DNA from: Chryseobacterium elymi
GTDB lineage: Bacteria > Bacteroidota > Bacteroidia > Flavobacteriales > Weeksellaceae
DNA length: 64,000 nucleotides
Assembly (NCBI RefSeq): GCF_003385495.1
Contig: NZ_QNUH01000001.1
Coordinates: 372,001-436,000 of the forward strand
Direction: 5' to 3'
Numbering within the stretch: position 1 is the first letter of the stretch; each line of letters starts with the position of its first letter. Position numbers and translations under genes: made by a program. The notes beneath the pieces were generated by a model, which did not search any database, was not told the origin of the DNA, and was given only the letters and a program-made list of their open reading frames with translations. Below, piece after piece: positions 9,283-18,014 of this stretch.

Positions 9283-9984
9283 ATGATACAACACATTCCA
9301 TTAGAAAAGATCTTATTCCTTGATATTGAAACCGTTCCGGGATCCGGATCATGGGAAGACCTTCCTGAAACAGAACAGATGCTTTGGGAAAAGAAAACAA
9401 GATTTCAGAGAAAAGAAGACGTTAGTGCAGCAGAATTCTATGACCGTGCCGGCATTATGGCCGAGTTTGGAAAAATTATCTGCATTACCATCGGAATGGT
9501 CGAAAAGAATGAAACCTTAAAGATCAAAAGCTTTTCAGGTCACGATGAGAAGAAGCTGCTTCGGAAATTCGGAGAAATCTTCAACAGCCCGAGACTGAAT
9601 AACGTAATTCTCTGCGCCCACAACGGAAAAGAATTTGATTTTCCATGGATTGCGAGAAGGTATCTTATTAATGGAATCCAGCCTCCGGTTCCGTTCCAGA
9701 TGTTTGGAAAAAAGCCCTGGGAGATTCCGCATATTGACACGATGGAGCTATGGAAATTCGGAGATTATAAAAGTTTTGTTTCCCTGGAACTGCTGGCCCA
9801 TGTCTTTGGAATTCCTACTCCCAAGGATGATATAGACGGCTCAATGGTTTCATCAATCTACTACATAGAAAAAGACTTGCAGCGAATAGTTGACTATTGT
9901 GAAAAAGATGTCTTAACTTTGGCAAATGTTTTCCGGCGGATGCGTCAGGAAGATTTGTTGAAAAGGAATATCAATCTAGATTAA
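9283..9984 (+). CDS. PolB-like predicted 3'-5' exonuclease (DEDDy type)
   Basis: The protein is a stand-alone RNase H-like exonuclease domain. Motif Exo I is FLDIETVPG with Asp14 and Glu16. Exo II is around CAHNGKEFDFPW, and Exo III is YCEKDVLTL, which gives the Tyr-x3-Asp of DEDDy nucleases. There is no polymerase domain, and the length of 233 residues fits the bacterial PolB-like exonuclease group. A DNA repair or nucleic acid trimming role is expected from the family. It lies in the middle of a short operon, 13 bp after the csaA-like gene and 3 bp before the DUF59 gene. Confidence 0.88.
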   Translation: MIQHIPLEKILFLDIETVPGSGSWEDLPETEQMLWEKKTRFQRKEDVSAAEFYDRAGIMAEFGKIICITIGMVEKNETLKIKSFSGHDEKKLLRKFGEIFNSPRLNNVILCAHNGKEFDFPWIARRYLINGIQPPVPFQMFGKKPWEIPHIDTMELWKFGDYKSFVSLELLAHVFGIPTPKDDIDGSMVSSIYYIEKDLQRIVDYCEKDVLTLANVFRRMRQEDLLKRNINLD

Positions 9985-9987
9985 AAA

Positions 9988-10314
9988 ATGAAATTTACAG
10001 ACGATCAAATTGCTGACATTGGTGAGGAAATCATCAGCGTCTTAAAATCCGTATACGACCCGGAAATCCCGGTAGATATTTACGAATTAGGACTGATATA
10101 TGATGTACAGATCTCCGAGGATGGCGATGTAAAAATTATAATGACCCTTACTACCCCGAACTGCCCGGTTGCAGAAAGTCTGCCTCAGGAAGTAAAAGAC
10201 AAGGTAGGAGAAGTGGAAGGAGTGAAAAGCGTAGATTTAGAGCTTACTTTCGAGCCTAGCTGGAACAAGGATATGATGAGTGAAGAAGCAAAGTTTGAAC
10301 TGGGAATGCTTTAA
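9988..10314 (+). CDS. DUF59/MIP18 family Fe-S assembly protein (SUF-associated type)
   Basis: A 108-residue DUF59 domain protein. The hallmark SVYDPEIPVDIYELGLIYDV occupies residues about 20-39, and a conserved Cys lies in TTPNCPVAE near residue 56. Proteins of this type (SufT, PaaD-like) help to mature iron-sulfur proteins. It is the last gene of the operon, 3 bp after the exonuclease gene. No other suf gene lies nearby, so its partners are encoded elsewhere. Confidence 0.9.
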   Translation: MKFTDDQIADIGEEIISVLKSVYDPEIPVDIYELGLIYDVQISEDGDVKIIMTLTTPNCPVAESLPQEVKDKVGEVEGVKSVDLELTFEPSWNKDMMSEEAKFELGML

Positions 10315-10954
10315 ATTCTGGTAAGAAAGATGGAAGCAGGAAGATGGAGGTTTTCGGAATTCATAAAACTACTCTCTTCCCATAAAAACTCTTTTTTTAC
10401 ACAAATACAACATAAACCCCGGAAATTTCCGGGGTTTTCTATATTAGATTAAATTTTCACGCAGATTAATCAGATACTGCAGATTTTACATTAATCCGCT
10501 TTATTTGCATAATTGGGATAAAAAAAGAACCGTTAAGATTTAATTTAAGTTGTTAAGAATATTAAGTTTGAGCTTTGCTTTAAGGAGCTTTTGGTTTAAA
10601 AAAATTTTAGATTTTCCTTAATTATTCTTATCTCTTTCACAGATCATAATGTTTCAAAAAATATACATCGCCATCTGAGAAAATCTGTGTATTCTGAGCT
10701 TAAAAATATTAACCACAAAAGCTCAAAAGTTTTTTAACACTTAAGTTTAATTAAGATTAAATTGATGCTGCGAAAAAAGTTCACTCAAGTAAAAAAAATC
10801 AAAGATTTTGTGCATCATCCTAAATCTTCTCTTCTGCTTAATCTGCGTGAGCAAAGCTATCATAAAATCTAAATAAAGAAAGGTATACTTTTTAAAATCA
10901 AGCTGCCAGAAATAATAAGCCTGACAGTAACTTCCAGCGTCCCTCTTCCAGCCT
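10315..10954. other. Intergenic region with terminator and degenerate repeats
   Basis: No gene is supported over 640 bp. It contains a strong palindromic terminator (10414-10438), a purine-rich word (GGAAGCAGGAAGATGG, within 10328-10350) resembling sequence at 29.05-29.22 kb, and words around CGCAGATT (10459-10486, with its inverse at 10838-10848) that recur at 11897-11910. These look like decayed dispersed intergenic repeats. A 74-codon minus-strand frame at 10747-10971 was rejected. Confidence 0.5.
10414..10438. terminator. Palindromic terminator after the csaA operon
   Basis: A perfect 24-nt palindrome of two 12-nt arms, AAACCCCGGAAA and TTTCCGGGGTTT, is followed by T. It lies 100 bp after the stop at 10314 and, being symmetric with A and T flanks, could act in both directions. 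Confidence 0.75.
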
Positions 10955-11791
10955 TTAACCCTCTTTTGCAATCTCTTTTCCTTCTCTCCGGCTCCATTCG
11001 CTCCATGAACCTACATACAAATCAGGAATAGGAAAACCCGCATAATCCAGTGCTAAAATAGTGTGGCAGGCCGTAACTCCAGATCCGCAGTGGATGATGA
11101 GATGTGGAGGTTTATTTTTTAAAAGCTCCTTATATTTTTCTTTTAAAACTTCAGGTTTCAGGAAGCTTCCGTTCTCATCAAGATTTTCAGAAAAAGGAAT
11201 ATTAATTGCTCCCGGTATGTGTCCGGCTACAAGATCAATAGGTTCAGATTCGCCTTTGTAACGGTAAGCATCTCTTACATCAACAATGGTCGACGAATGG
11301 TTTATTATTTCATTCTCAACATCTTCCAAGATCTTAACCGGAAGAAGCCAATCTTCTTTTTTAATGACAGAAACTTTTTCAAGAGTTTCCTCACCAGATG
11401 AAAATTCTATACCTTCTTTCTCAGCAGCCTGAAATCCTCCATCCAGAACCTGAACGTTTTGCAATCCGAAGGATCTCAGCATCCACCATGCTCTTGCCGC
11501 TGCATTGGCTCCGTTTTTATCATCATAAATCACAACATGTGAATCTTCAGAAATCCCAAGCCTGGAAAGTGTTTCTGCAAATTTTGTAATATCAGGAAGT
11601 GGATGCCTTCCTCCAAAAGCAGCATTTTCTCCGATCTCTGCCAGATCTTTATCAAGATCTATAAAACGGGCATCTTTGATGTGTTTCTCAAGGTAAGTTT
11701 GATGTACATCTTTTCCTACTCTGGCATCAAGAATGATGAGGTTTTCTGGTGAAAGTTTTTTTAGCTGGGATGATGAGATTATGGGTGACAT
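10955..11791 (-). CDS. Two-domain rhodanese-type sulfurtransferase (SseA-like)
   Basis: Two rhodanese domains are seen. The first, inactive-type one begins ISSSQLKKLSPENLIILDAR and contains FGGRHPLPD. The second carries the active-site loop HCGSGVTAC near residue 230, whose first Cys would take up sulfur. The C-terminus has YVGSWSEWSRR, typical of the thiosulfate or 3-mercaptopyruvate group. I use the ATG at 11791 (278 residues); an upstream in-frame TTG at 11836 would add 15 residues without family likeness. Choice of donor, thiosulfate or mercaptopyruvate, is not decided by the sequence alone. It stands near, but is not part of, the sulfate assimilation operon. Confidence 0.9.
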   Translation of the reverse strand: MSPIISSSQLKKLSPENLIILDARVGKDVHQTYLEKHIKDARFIDLDKDLAEIGENAAFGGRHPLPDITKFAETLSRLGISEDSHVVIYDDKNGANAAARAWWMLRSFGLQNVQVLDGGFQAAEKEGIEFSSGEETLEKVSVIKKEDWLLPVKILEDVENEIINHSSTIVDVRDAYRYKGESEPIDLVAGHIPGAINIPFSENLDENGSFLKPEVLKEKYKELLKNKPPHLIIHCGSGVTACHTILALDYAGFPIPDLYVGSWSEWSRREGKEIAKEG

Positions 11792-11866
11792 TTTTGGTGA
11801 TTTTGGGGTTAAATGATAAGTTTTAGTTAAAGCCAAGCGAGTTTAATATAGGAGAGTTGATTAAAA

Positions 11867-11880
11867 CCCGCTCCTATTGA
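11867..11880. repeat. Dispersed repeat word, second copy at 59313-59326
   Basis: CCCGCTCCTATTGA occurs here, and identically at 59313-59326, where it is part of a hairpin. Here only one arm remains, upstream of the rhodanese gene. Confidence 0.45.
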
Positions 11881-11972
11881 TATTTGTTTATTCCAGATTA
11901 CGCAGATTTTTTATGCTTTAAAAGCAATTTCATCCGATCCATCTGCTTGATTTGCGAGATGCTATTTCTTAA

Positions 11973-12821
11973 CTAAAAATGAAAGATATCCTTCGCTTTA
12001 TTATATGAACTTTCAAAATTTAATAAATTCAACTTGTGCTCCACTTTTTCTACGCTCATAAAGTTGATCACCTGTTCTGTAGGCATATTTCCTACCAGAT
12101 CATCTTTGGCCATAGGACAGCCTCCGATTCCTTTGATGGCACTGTCGAATCTTCTGCAGCCTTTATCGTAAGCAGCTTTCAGCTTTGAATAGGAATCTTC
12201 GTAACGGTTATGGAAATGTCCCCCGAAATTGATCTCAGGATATTGAGAAGGAATTTTTTCAAATAAAAGGGCAATGGTTTCAGGAGTGGCAACGCCTGTA
12301 GTGTCCGAAAGCAAAACATCTTTAATTCCAATGTCTGAAAACCTTTTGGCCCAGAAATCTACATCTTCCCATTTCCACATTTCTCCGTAAGGATTTCCAA
12401 AGGCCATAGAAAAATAGATATTCAGCTGCTTTCCTTCACTTTTTACGAGCTCAAGCATCCTGATGATTTCTTCAAAAGCCTCTTCCTGGTTTTTGTTGGT
12501 GTTCCTGTGCTGGAATGTTTCCGAAATAGAGAACGGAAAGCCTAAAATATCTACATTCTGATGTTTTAATGCTTTTTCAGCACCTCTGTAATTCCCGATG
12601 ATGGCAGAAACTTTCGTATTGGATAAGGATTTATCTATATTTTCAGCCACCTCATCGGAATCAGCCATCTGTGGAATTGCTTTCGGGGAAACAAAGCTCA
12701 GACAGTCCAATACATCGAAGCCAACCTCCATCAGAGAGTTGATATAATCTATTTTTTTGCCGGTAGGGATAAATTCTCCCCAACCCTGCATGGCATCTCT
12801 AGGACATTCAGTAAGAAACAT
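11973..12821 (-). CDS. Hydroxymethylglutaryl-CoA lyase-like enzyme
   Basis: The protein is a TIM-barrel of the HMG-CoA lyase family. It shows TECPRDAMQGW at the N-terminus, where the family has the metal-binding Asp and catalytic Arg. It continues with LSFVSPKAIPQMAD, SDTTGVATPE in the middle, the HFHNR metal-binding motif and the IGGCPMA active-site Cys loop near residue 240. The family cleaves HMG-CoA into acetyl-CoA and acetoacetate in leucine breakdown. The 282-residue length is right for the family. No leucine-degradation partner lies next to it. Related lyases for other acyl-CoAs share these motifs, so exact substrate is likely but not certain. Confidence 0.88.
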   Translation of the reverse strand: MFLTECPRDAMQGWGEFIPTGKKIDYINSLMEVGFDVLDCLSFVSPKAIPQMADSDEVAENIDKSLSNTKVSAIIGNYRGAEKALKHQNVDILGFPFSISETFQHRNTNKNQEEAFEEIIRMLELVKSEGKQLNIYFSMAFGNPYGEMWKWEDVDFWAKRFSDIGIKDVLLSDTTGVATPETIALLFEKIPSQYPEINFGGHFHNRYEDSYSKLKAAYDKGCRRFDSAIKGIGGCPMAKDDLVGNMPTEQVINFMSVEKVEHKLNLLNFESSYNKAKDIFHF

Positions 12822-13014
12822 TTTTACTTTTTGATTTTCTCAAATATAATAAAACTAAACAAGTTTATAGATGAGGCATACAAATCTAACATTATTTTGA
12901 TTTTCAAATATTTATATTCAATTTAAAATTTCGATAACTGATATGTAATTCCGGATAAACCAGACCAGACATGAAAACCGGTGTTTATCTCCAATATTCT
13001 GATTCAAAAAATAG

Positions 13015-14538
13015 CTATGTTAATGATTTTACAATCGTAATCAGGCTCATCACAATCACCACTACACCTACTACCGCAAACATTTTTTTGGCAGGCAGCC
13101 TTGAAGCAAACATCGCTGAAAAAGGAGCTGTAAAAACACCTCCCAGAAGAAGGCCAAGCACAATATTCCAGTGATGAATCCCAATGGTGAAAATAAAAGT
13201 CAGTGCACTGACTACGGTCAGTAAAAATTTAGCCATAGTCGAACTGCCCACTACATACCGCGGCGTTCTTCCCTCTTTAATCAGGGTTCCAGTCACAAGC
13301 GGTCCCCAGCCTCCTCCGGCAAAAGAATCAATAAACCCGCCTGCCAATCCCAATACCCTGAGATTTGTCCTCTTTTTCTGTATGTTGTTTCCTGATTTTT
13401 TATTCTTCCTTTTAAAAGCATTTCTAAGGATGTTGATTCCCAAATAAAGAGTGTAGCAGGCGATGACCGGCTTTACAATATGAGCATAGTGCTCCCCGAA
13501 ATGAGACAGCGCAAAAGCTCCGATAAAAGCCCCCACAGCAGCCACAGGAAATAAAACCCAGACCATTTTTTTGTTGACATTTCCTAATTTATAATGGCTG
13601 ATACTTCCCGCTGCCGATGTAAATGATTCTGCGGAATGAATACTTGCGCTCACCACCGGAGGCGGAACATTCAGGAGCAAAAGGATCGTTGTACAGATCA
13701 CTCCATATCCCATGCCCATAGATCCGGCGACAATTTCTGCCAGAAATCCGGCCAACAGCATCCAGTAAAAAATATGCCCGTCTTTACTGAGAAAACTCTG
13801 GATATCCCCGGACAGGTTAAACTGGTAAATAATCAGTGCAAGGACACCTACCATTGTCAGGACACCTATAATTCCAAGGTAAATATTAGCTCTTCTCTGT
13901 ACTGTTTTGGTGATGTTGATTAGTTTTTCCATCTCCAGTTTTCTTTCCGGCTGATCTTTTTTTTCACCCAGATATTGTGTTGTAAGCCTGTTCAGTTCTT
14001 TTACCTTGTATGTAAAATCTCCTTTTAGCTGGTTACGGATGTTTTGCATATTGTCTAAGAGACCGTCCATTTCTTCATCGGGAATTGTTTCCGTTAAAAT
14101 CTCACGCAACCGTTTAGCAACCGTTGGAGATTTTCCATTGGTAGAAACTGCAATTTTAAGATTTCCTTTTCTTACAATGGAGCCCAGATAGAAATCACAC
14201 AGATCCGGCTTATCGGCAATATTCACCAGTGTATTATTCTGATGAGCCCTGTCACGGATCTGCTCCGCTACAAAAATATCATTAACCGCTACAATCGCAA
14301 GATCGGCACTGTTAAAATCATTATCGGTAAAAGACCTCTCGTGCAGAGTAAGGTTGGGATAATTCTGTTTTAATTCTTTAACCTGGTCACTTATTTCCAG
14401 GGCTACCAGCTTAATGCGTGCTCCCGGAGAATTGACAAGAACAGATTCCAGTTTTTCCAAAGCAATATTGCCCCCGCCAATGACAAGCAGTGATAATTCC
14501 TCCAGTTTTAAGAAAATGGGATATAAAAAGTTACTCAT
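13015..14538 (-). CDS. Fusion: siroheme synthase N-domain (precorrin-2 dehydrogenase) + TauE/TSUP transporter
   Basis: Residues 1-200 match the CysG N-terminal module: FLKLEELSLLVIGGGNIALE (NAD-binding GGG), NIADKPDLCDFYLGS, and VSTNGKSPTVAKRLRE. This module oxidises precorrin-2 and inserts iron to give siroheme. From about residue 235 to the end there are eight or so membrane helices with duplicated TSUP hallmarks (GSMGMGYGV and FAGGGWGPLVTG), the TauE/SafE family that moves sulfite, sulfonates or similar anions. A methyltransferase domain is absent, but a separate cobA gene lies in the same operon. It is the last gene of the cys operon, 75 bp after cysI. The combination suggests siroheme supply tied to a sulfur-anion transporter. 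Confidence 0.88.
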   Translation of the reverse strand: MSNFLYPIFLKLEELSLLVIGGGNIALEKLESVLVNSPGARIKLVALEISDQVKELKQNYPNLTLHERSFTDNDFNSADLAIVAVNDIFVAEQIRDRAHQNNTLVNIADKPDLCDFYLGSIVRKGNLKIAVSTNGKSPTVAKRLREILTETIPDEEMDGLLDNMQNIRNQLKGDFTYKVKELNRLTTQYLGEKKDQPERKLEMEKLINITKTVQRRANIYLGIIGVLTMVGVLALIIYQFNLSGDIQSFLSKDGHIFYWMLLAGFLAEIVAGSMGMGYGVICTTILLLLNVPPPVVSASIHSAESFTSAAGSISHYKLGNVNKKMVWVLFPVAAVGAFIGAFALSHFGEHYAHIVKPVIACYTLYLGINILRNAFKRKNKKSGNNIQKKRTNLRVLGLAGGFIDSFAGGGWGPLVTGTLIKEGRTPRYVVGSSTMAKFLLTVVSALTFIFTIGIHHWNIVLGLLLGGVFTAPFSAMFASRLPAKKMFAVVGVVVIVMSLITIVKSLT

Positions 14539-14613
14539 CTATTTAAAGTTTTAGATCATAGGGCTGACAATATTTTTGCTTTTTCTGCCGGTAAAGAAGG
14601 GTGATCCTACGTT

Positions 14614-16287
14614 CTATTTTACGGTTTGTAAATAGCGGTAGGAGAAATCACCAAAGGTTTCTTCTGTATTTCTCTCTTCCGAATAGATTCTGAAAAGCTG
14701 GTCGAGGGTTTCTATGATTTCTTCCTCACCGATGCTTTCTTTAAATTTTGTATTCAGGCGTGTACCCAGTCTGTCCCCGCCGATATGAAGATTATATTTG
14801 CCATATGCTGTACCCACAAATCCAATTTCGGCATTGGGTGATCTTCCACACCCATTGGGACACCCAGTCATCCTGATGGTAATATCTTCGTTTTGAAGGC
14901 CATATTTTTCAAGGACAGGCTCTATTTTGGTGACTAAAGAGGGTAAATAGCGCTGAGCTTCTGCCAAAGCCAATGAACAGGTATTCAATGCTACGCAGGC
15001 AACGGAATTTTTACGCAGGGCACTAGCTTCGTCAGTATAGGTGGATATTCCTGATTCTTTAAGCAGGGCCTCAATTTCAGCTTTATCATTTTCCGAAATA
15101 TCAGACAGAATCAGGTTTTGATTACAGGTAAAGCGGAAATTGACTTTCCCGGTTTCAGCAATTTTTAACAGCCCTGATTTTAAAGGATATTCATCTGTAT
15201 CCAGTACACGTCCGTGCTCTACGAATAAAGTATAAAACCATTTTCCTTCATGATTCTGTACCCAACCGTAACGGTCTTTTCTCTGCTCAAACTTAAATTC
15301 CCTGGCAGGTTCAAAACTGAAACCACATCTTTTTTCTACTTCAGTTCTATATCCTTCGATGCCAAGTTTGTCTATTGTATATTTTAACCTTGATAATTTT
15401 CTGTCACTTCTGTTCCCGAAATCACGCTGTACCGTGATAATTTCATACACAGCTTTTAATACTTTTTCTTCTGTGTCTACAAAACCCAGGAGAGATGCCA
15501 AGCGTGCATAGGTTGCTTCATTCCCATGTGTGGCTCCCAATCCTCCGCCTGCCGCAATATTATAACCGACAATTTTATTATTTTCAATGATCGCAATCAG
15601 CGCGATGTCATTAATAAAAACATCCACATCGTTATTGGGAGGAACGGCAATTCCAATTTTCAGCTTTCTGGGCAGATACCTGTCCTGGTATAGAGGATCT
15701 TCTTCAGCTTTTCTGTCAACGACCAATTCGTCATTGATCCACAGATCATAATACGATTTTGTTTTGGGCAGGCACATTTCGCTTATTTTTCCCGCCAGTT
15801 CATAAGCCTCCTGATGCAAAGGCGATTCGGAAGGATTTGAGGTACAGGTCACATTTCTGTTCACATCACCACATGCTGCAATGGAATCCAGATGCTGCAA
15901 ATTGAAACTCTGAATGGTGGGTTTTACATGAGATTTTAAAATCCCATGCAGCTGAATAGTCTGGCGTGTGGTAATTTTGATCACTCCTGTGGAATGATTT
16001 TCTGCAATTTCATGAAGTCCTGCCCATTGTTCAGAAGTTAAAAATCCTCCCGGAAGCCTCAACCGAATCATATAGGAGTACAGCCATTCCAGTTTTTTCG
16101 CGACTCTTTCTTCACGCCTGTCCCGGTCATCCTGCTGGTACATCCCGTGAAACTTGATTAGTGTTTGGTCATCTTCTCTGATGGCCCCTGTAAAATCGTC
16201 CAACAGGCTTTCTTTTAAAGTTCCTCTTAGCCCATTACTGGCTGTTTTAATCCTTTCTACGGGCGAAAGGTTATTATTATCTGTCAT
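14614..16287 (-). CDS. cysI: Assimilatory sulfite reductase hemoprotein subunit
   Basis: A two-repeat nitrite/sulfite reductase of 557 residues. Siroheme-binding arginines lie in ITTRQTIQLHG and FTCNQNL. The [4Fe-4S]/siroheme cysteines lie near residues 431-437 (CVALNTC) and 475-479 (GCPNGCGR). The ending HIGGDRLGTRLN is typical of CysI. It reduces sulfite to sulfide with six electrons from the flavoprotein subunit, encoded 17 bp upstream. The siroheme comes from enzymes in the same operon (CobA and the fusion protein). Ferredoxin-dependent relatives exist, but the adjacent diflavin gene points to the NADPH type. Confidence 0.94.
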   Translation of the reverse strand: MTDNNNLSPVERIKTASNGLRGTLKESLLDDFTGAIREDDQTLIKFHGMYQQDDRDRREERVAKKLEWLYSYMIRLRLPGGFLTSEQWAGLHEIAENHSTGVIKITTRQTIQLHGILKSHVKPTIQSFNLQHLDSIAACGDVNRNVTCTSNPSESPLHQEAYELAGKISEMCLPKTKSYYDLWINDELVVDRKAEEDPLYQDRYLPRKLKIGIAVPPNNDVDVFINDIALIAIIENNKIVGYNIAAGGGLGATHGNEATYARLASLLGFVDTEEKVLKAVYEIITVQRDFGNRSDRKLSRLKYTIDKLGIEGYRTEVEKRCGFSFEPAREFKFEQRKDRYGWVQNHEGKWFYTLFVEHGRVLDTDEYPLKSGLLKIAETGKVNFRFTCNQNLILSDISENDKAEIEALLKESGISTYTDEASALRKNSVACVALNTCSLALAEAQRYLPSLVTKIEPVLEKYGLQNEDITIRMTGCPNGCGRSPNAEIGFVGTAYGKYNLHIGGDRLGTRLNTKFKESIGEEEIIETLDQLFRIYSEERNTEETFGDFSYRYLQTVK

Positions 16288-16304
16288 ATTGATCCATTTA
16301 TGAT

Positions 16305-18014
16305 TTAGTACACATCTTTTACATATCTGCCGCTGAGTTCCAGTTCTTCCAAGTAAGCCTGAGCTTCTTCCACACTATGTTTTCCTTTATCCTGAATAAT
16401 ATTCAGAATGGTTTTTTCAACATCCTTGCTCATAGGATCTCTTGTTCCGCATACATAGAGTGATGCTCCGCTTTCCAACCAGTGATAGACCTCCTGTGCT
16501 TTTTGCTCCAGCCTGTGCTGAACGTATATTTTTTCGGCTGTATCTCTGGAAAAAGCAAGATCCAGATGGGTCAAAGTCCCGGTTTTCAGAAAGTCCTGTA
16601 GTTCGGCCTGATAAAGAAAATCTGAAACGAATGTCCGGTCACCAAAGAAAAGCCAGTTTCTCCCTTCTGCACCAATCGCATCGCGCTCATACAGAAAAGA
16701 CCTGAAAGGCGCAATCCCGGTTCCGGGACCAATCATAATGATATCTTTATCCGGCTTGGGTAATCTGAAATGTTTGGCTTCCTGAATATAGAATTCAAGA
16801 GTTTCTCCTTCCTTAAATTCAGCCAGGAAATTACTGCAGAGTCCGTTCTGCTTTTTATCATTAATAAAAAACTCGGATTTTGTTACTGTGATGTGAATTT
16901 CTGCATCGCCATGAGCTTCCAAGGATGAAGAAATGGAATATAAACGTGGCGACTGCCCGGTTAAAACCTTAAGTACCTGTTCAAAATCCTCTGCATTTTT
17001 CACCGGATAGATCCTCAGCAGATCAAGAAGACTTAATCTTACTTCAGGAACATGCTGTCCTGTGATTTCTGCATATTGTGCAACTGTACTTTTAAGCAGA
17101 TAACTGATATTAAGATGTTTGTAGAGAAGTTCTTCTGCGCTTGCTGTAATTTTAGCCGTTGTAATCTGTTTCTGAGGATTAATCCCGGTAAGGGCAATGA
17201 TCTCATCCACTTCATGTTTCGGGTTGAGGGCAATAACGCCCAATGCATCCCCTGAGCTATAGGTTAATGGCTCTTCTGTCTCTATTTCAATATGATAGGT
17301 TTCTTTATCAGATCCTATATCATTTAAATTGATGATTGCTGAAATTTTGCCCTGATATTTTTTTCTTCCCGTTGTTGTCTTGGGTGCAACCGTAGTTTTC
17401 TGAGTAGTTTCTTTTGTTTTATTAGCCACATCCAGAATATGGTCAGCCCAGTCATGAGCTTCCTTTCCATAATCAATATCACATTTTTTCAGAGGAAGAA
17501 TGCGCTGGGCACCCAATACTTCAAAACGGGAATCAATGTCCTCTCCTGTCTTGCAGAACAACGGATAGCTGCTGTCTCCCAGAGCAAGGATTCCGAATTT
17601 CAAATTACTGATGTTCAAGTCATTTTCATGAATATGATCATAAAACTTCTTCGCAAGAATGGGCGGCTCACCTTCTCCCTGTGTGCTGATGATGACAAAG
17701 AAAAGGTCTTCTTTGGCAAGATCTTTAGGCTTATACTGGGAAAGGTCTGCCAGCTTTACCTGAATGCCTTTTTTCTTGATGATCCCCGCAAGTTCTACCG
17801 CAAGTTTTTTACTGTTTCCGGTTTCAGTACCGTAGGCAAGGGTAATTTTCTTTGCAGAAATCGTTTCTGCATGAGCAGCAAGAGGAATAGTCTCTCCTAA
17901 TGTAGCGGATGATCCTGCAAGGCCTGCCAGAAAACCACTGGCCCAGACTGCTTCATCCCTAGAAAAATCACCGGATATTTCTTTAAGGGCTTTTAATTTA
18001 ATTTCAGACAGCAT
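16305..18014 (-). CDS. cysJ: Sulfite reductase flavoprotein subunit (NADPH)
   Basis: A diflavin reductase. A flavodoxin-like FMN domain lies at about 55-195 (YGTETGNSKKLA, STQGEGEPP, LGDSSYPLFC). A CPR-type FAD domain follows at about 215-430 (SPRLYSISSS). The NADP-binding part has GPGTGIAPFRSFL, CGTRDPM and a C-terminal YVKDVY with the usual aromatic end. The ATG at 18014 is chosen (569 residues) over an upstream TTG at 18020. It overlaps the end of cobA by 11 bp. It passes electrons from NADPH to CysI, encoded next. Confidence 0.94.
   Translation of the reverse strand: MLSEIKLKALKEISGDFSRDEAVWASGFLAGLAGSSATLGETIPLAAHAETISAKKITLAYGTETGNSKKLAVELAGIIKKKGIQVKLADLSQYKPKDLAKEDLFFVIISTQGEGEPPILAKKFYDHIHENDLNISNLKFGILALGDSSYPLFCKTGEDIDSRFEVLGAQRILPLKKCDIDYGKEAHDWADHILDVANKTKETTQKTTVAPKTTTGRKKYQGKISAIINLNDIGSDKETYHIEIETEEPLTYSSGDALGVIALNPKHEVDEIIALTGINPQKQITTAKITASAEELLYKHLNISYLLKSTVAQYAEITGQHVPEVRLSLLDLLRIYPVKNAEDFEQVLKVLTGQSPRLYSISSSLEAHGDAEIHITVTKSEFFINDKKQNGLCSNFLAEFKEGETLEFYIQEAKHFRLPKPDKDIIMIGPGTGIAPFRSFLYERDAIGAEGRNWLFFGDRTFVSDFLYQAELQDFLKTGTLTHLDLAFSRDTAEKIYVQHRLEQKAQEVYHWLESGASLYVCGTRDPMSKDVEKTILNIIQDKGKHSVEEAQAYLEELELSGRYVKDVY

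Noticed and set aside
10747..10971. 74-codon minus-strand frame overlapping the rhodanese end
   Set aside because: Its residues come from the degenerate CGCAGATT-type repeat region and it overlaps the 3' end of a sound gene by 17 bp.
12841..12888. Two CAAANNTA words (minus-strand TAnnTTTG) upstream of the HMG-CoA-lyase-like gene
   Set aside because: Neither has a TTG at the 19-21 nt spacing, and such words are frequent in AT-rich DNA.
17439..17900. 153-codon plus-strand frame inside cysJ
   Set aside because: Antisense to the clear flavodoxin domain of CysJ; no motif of its own.
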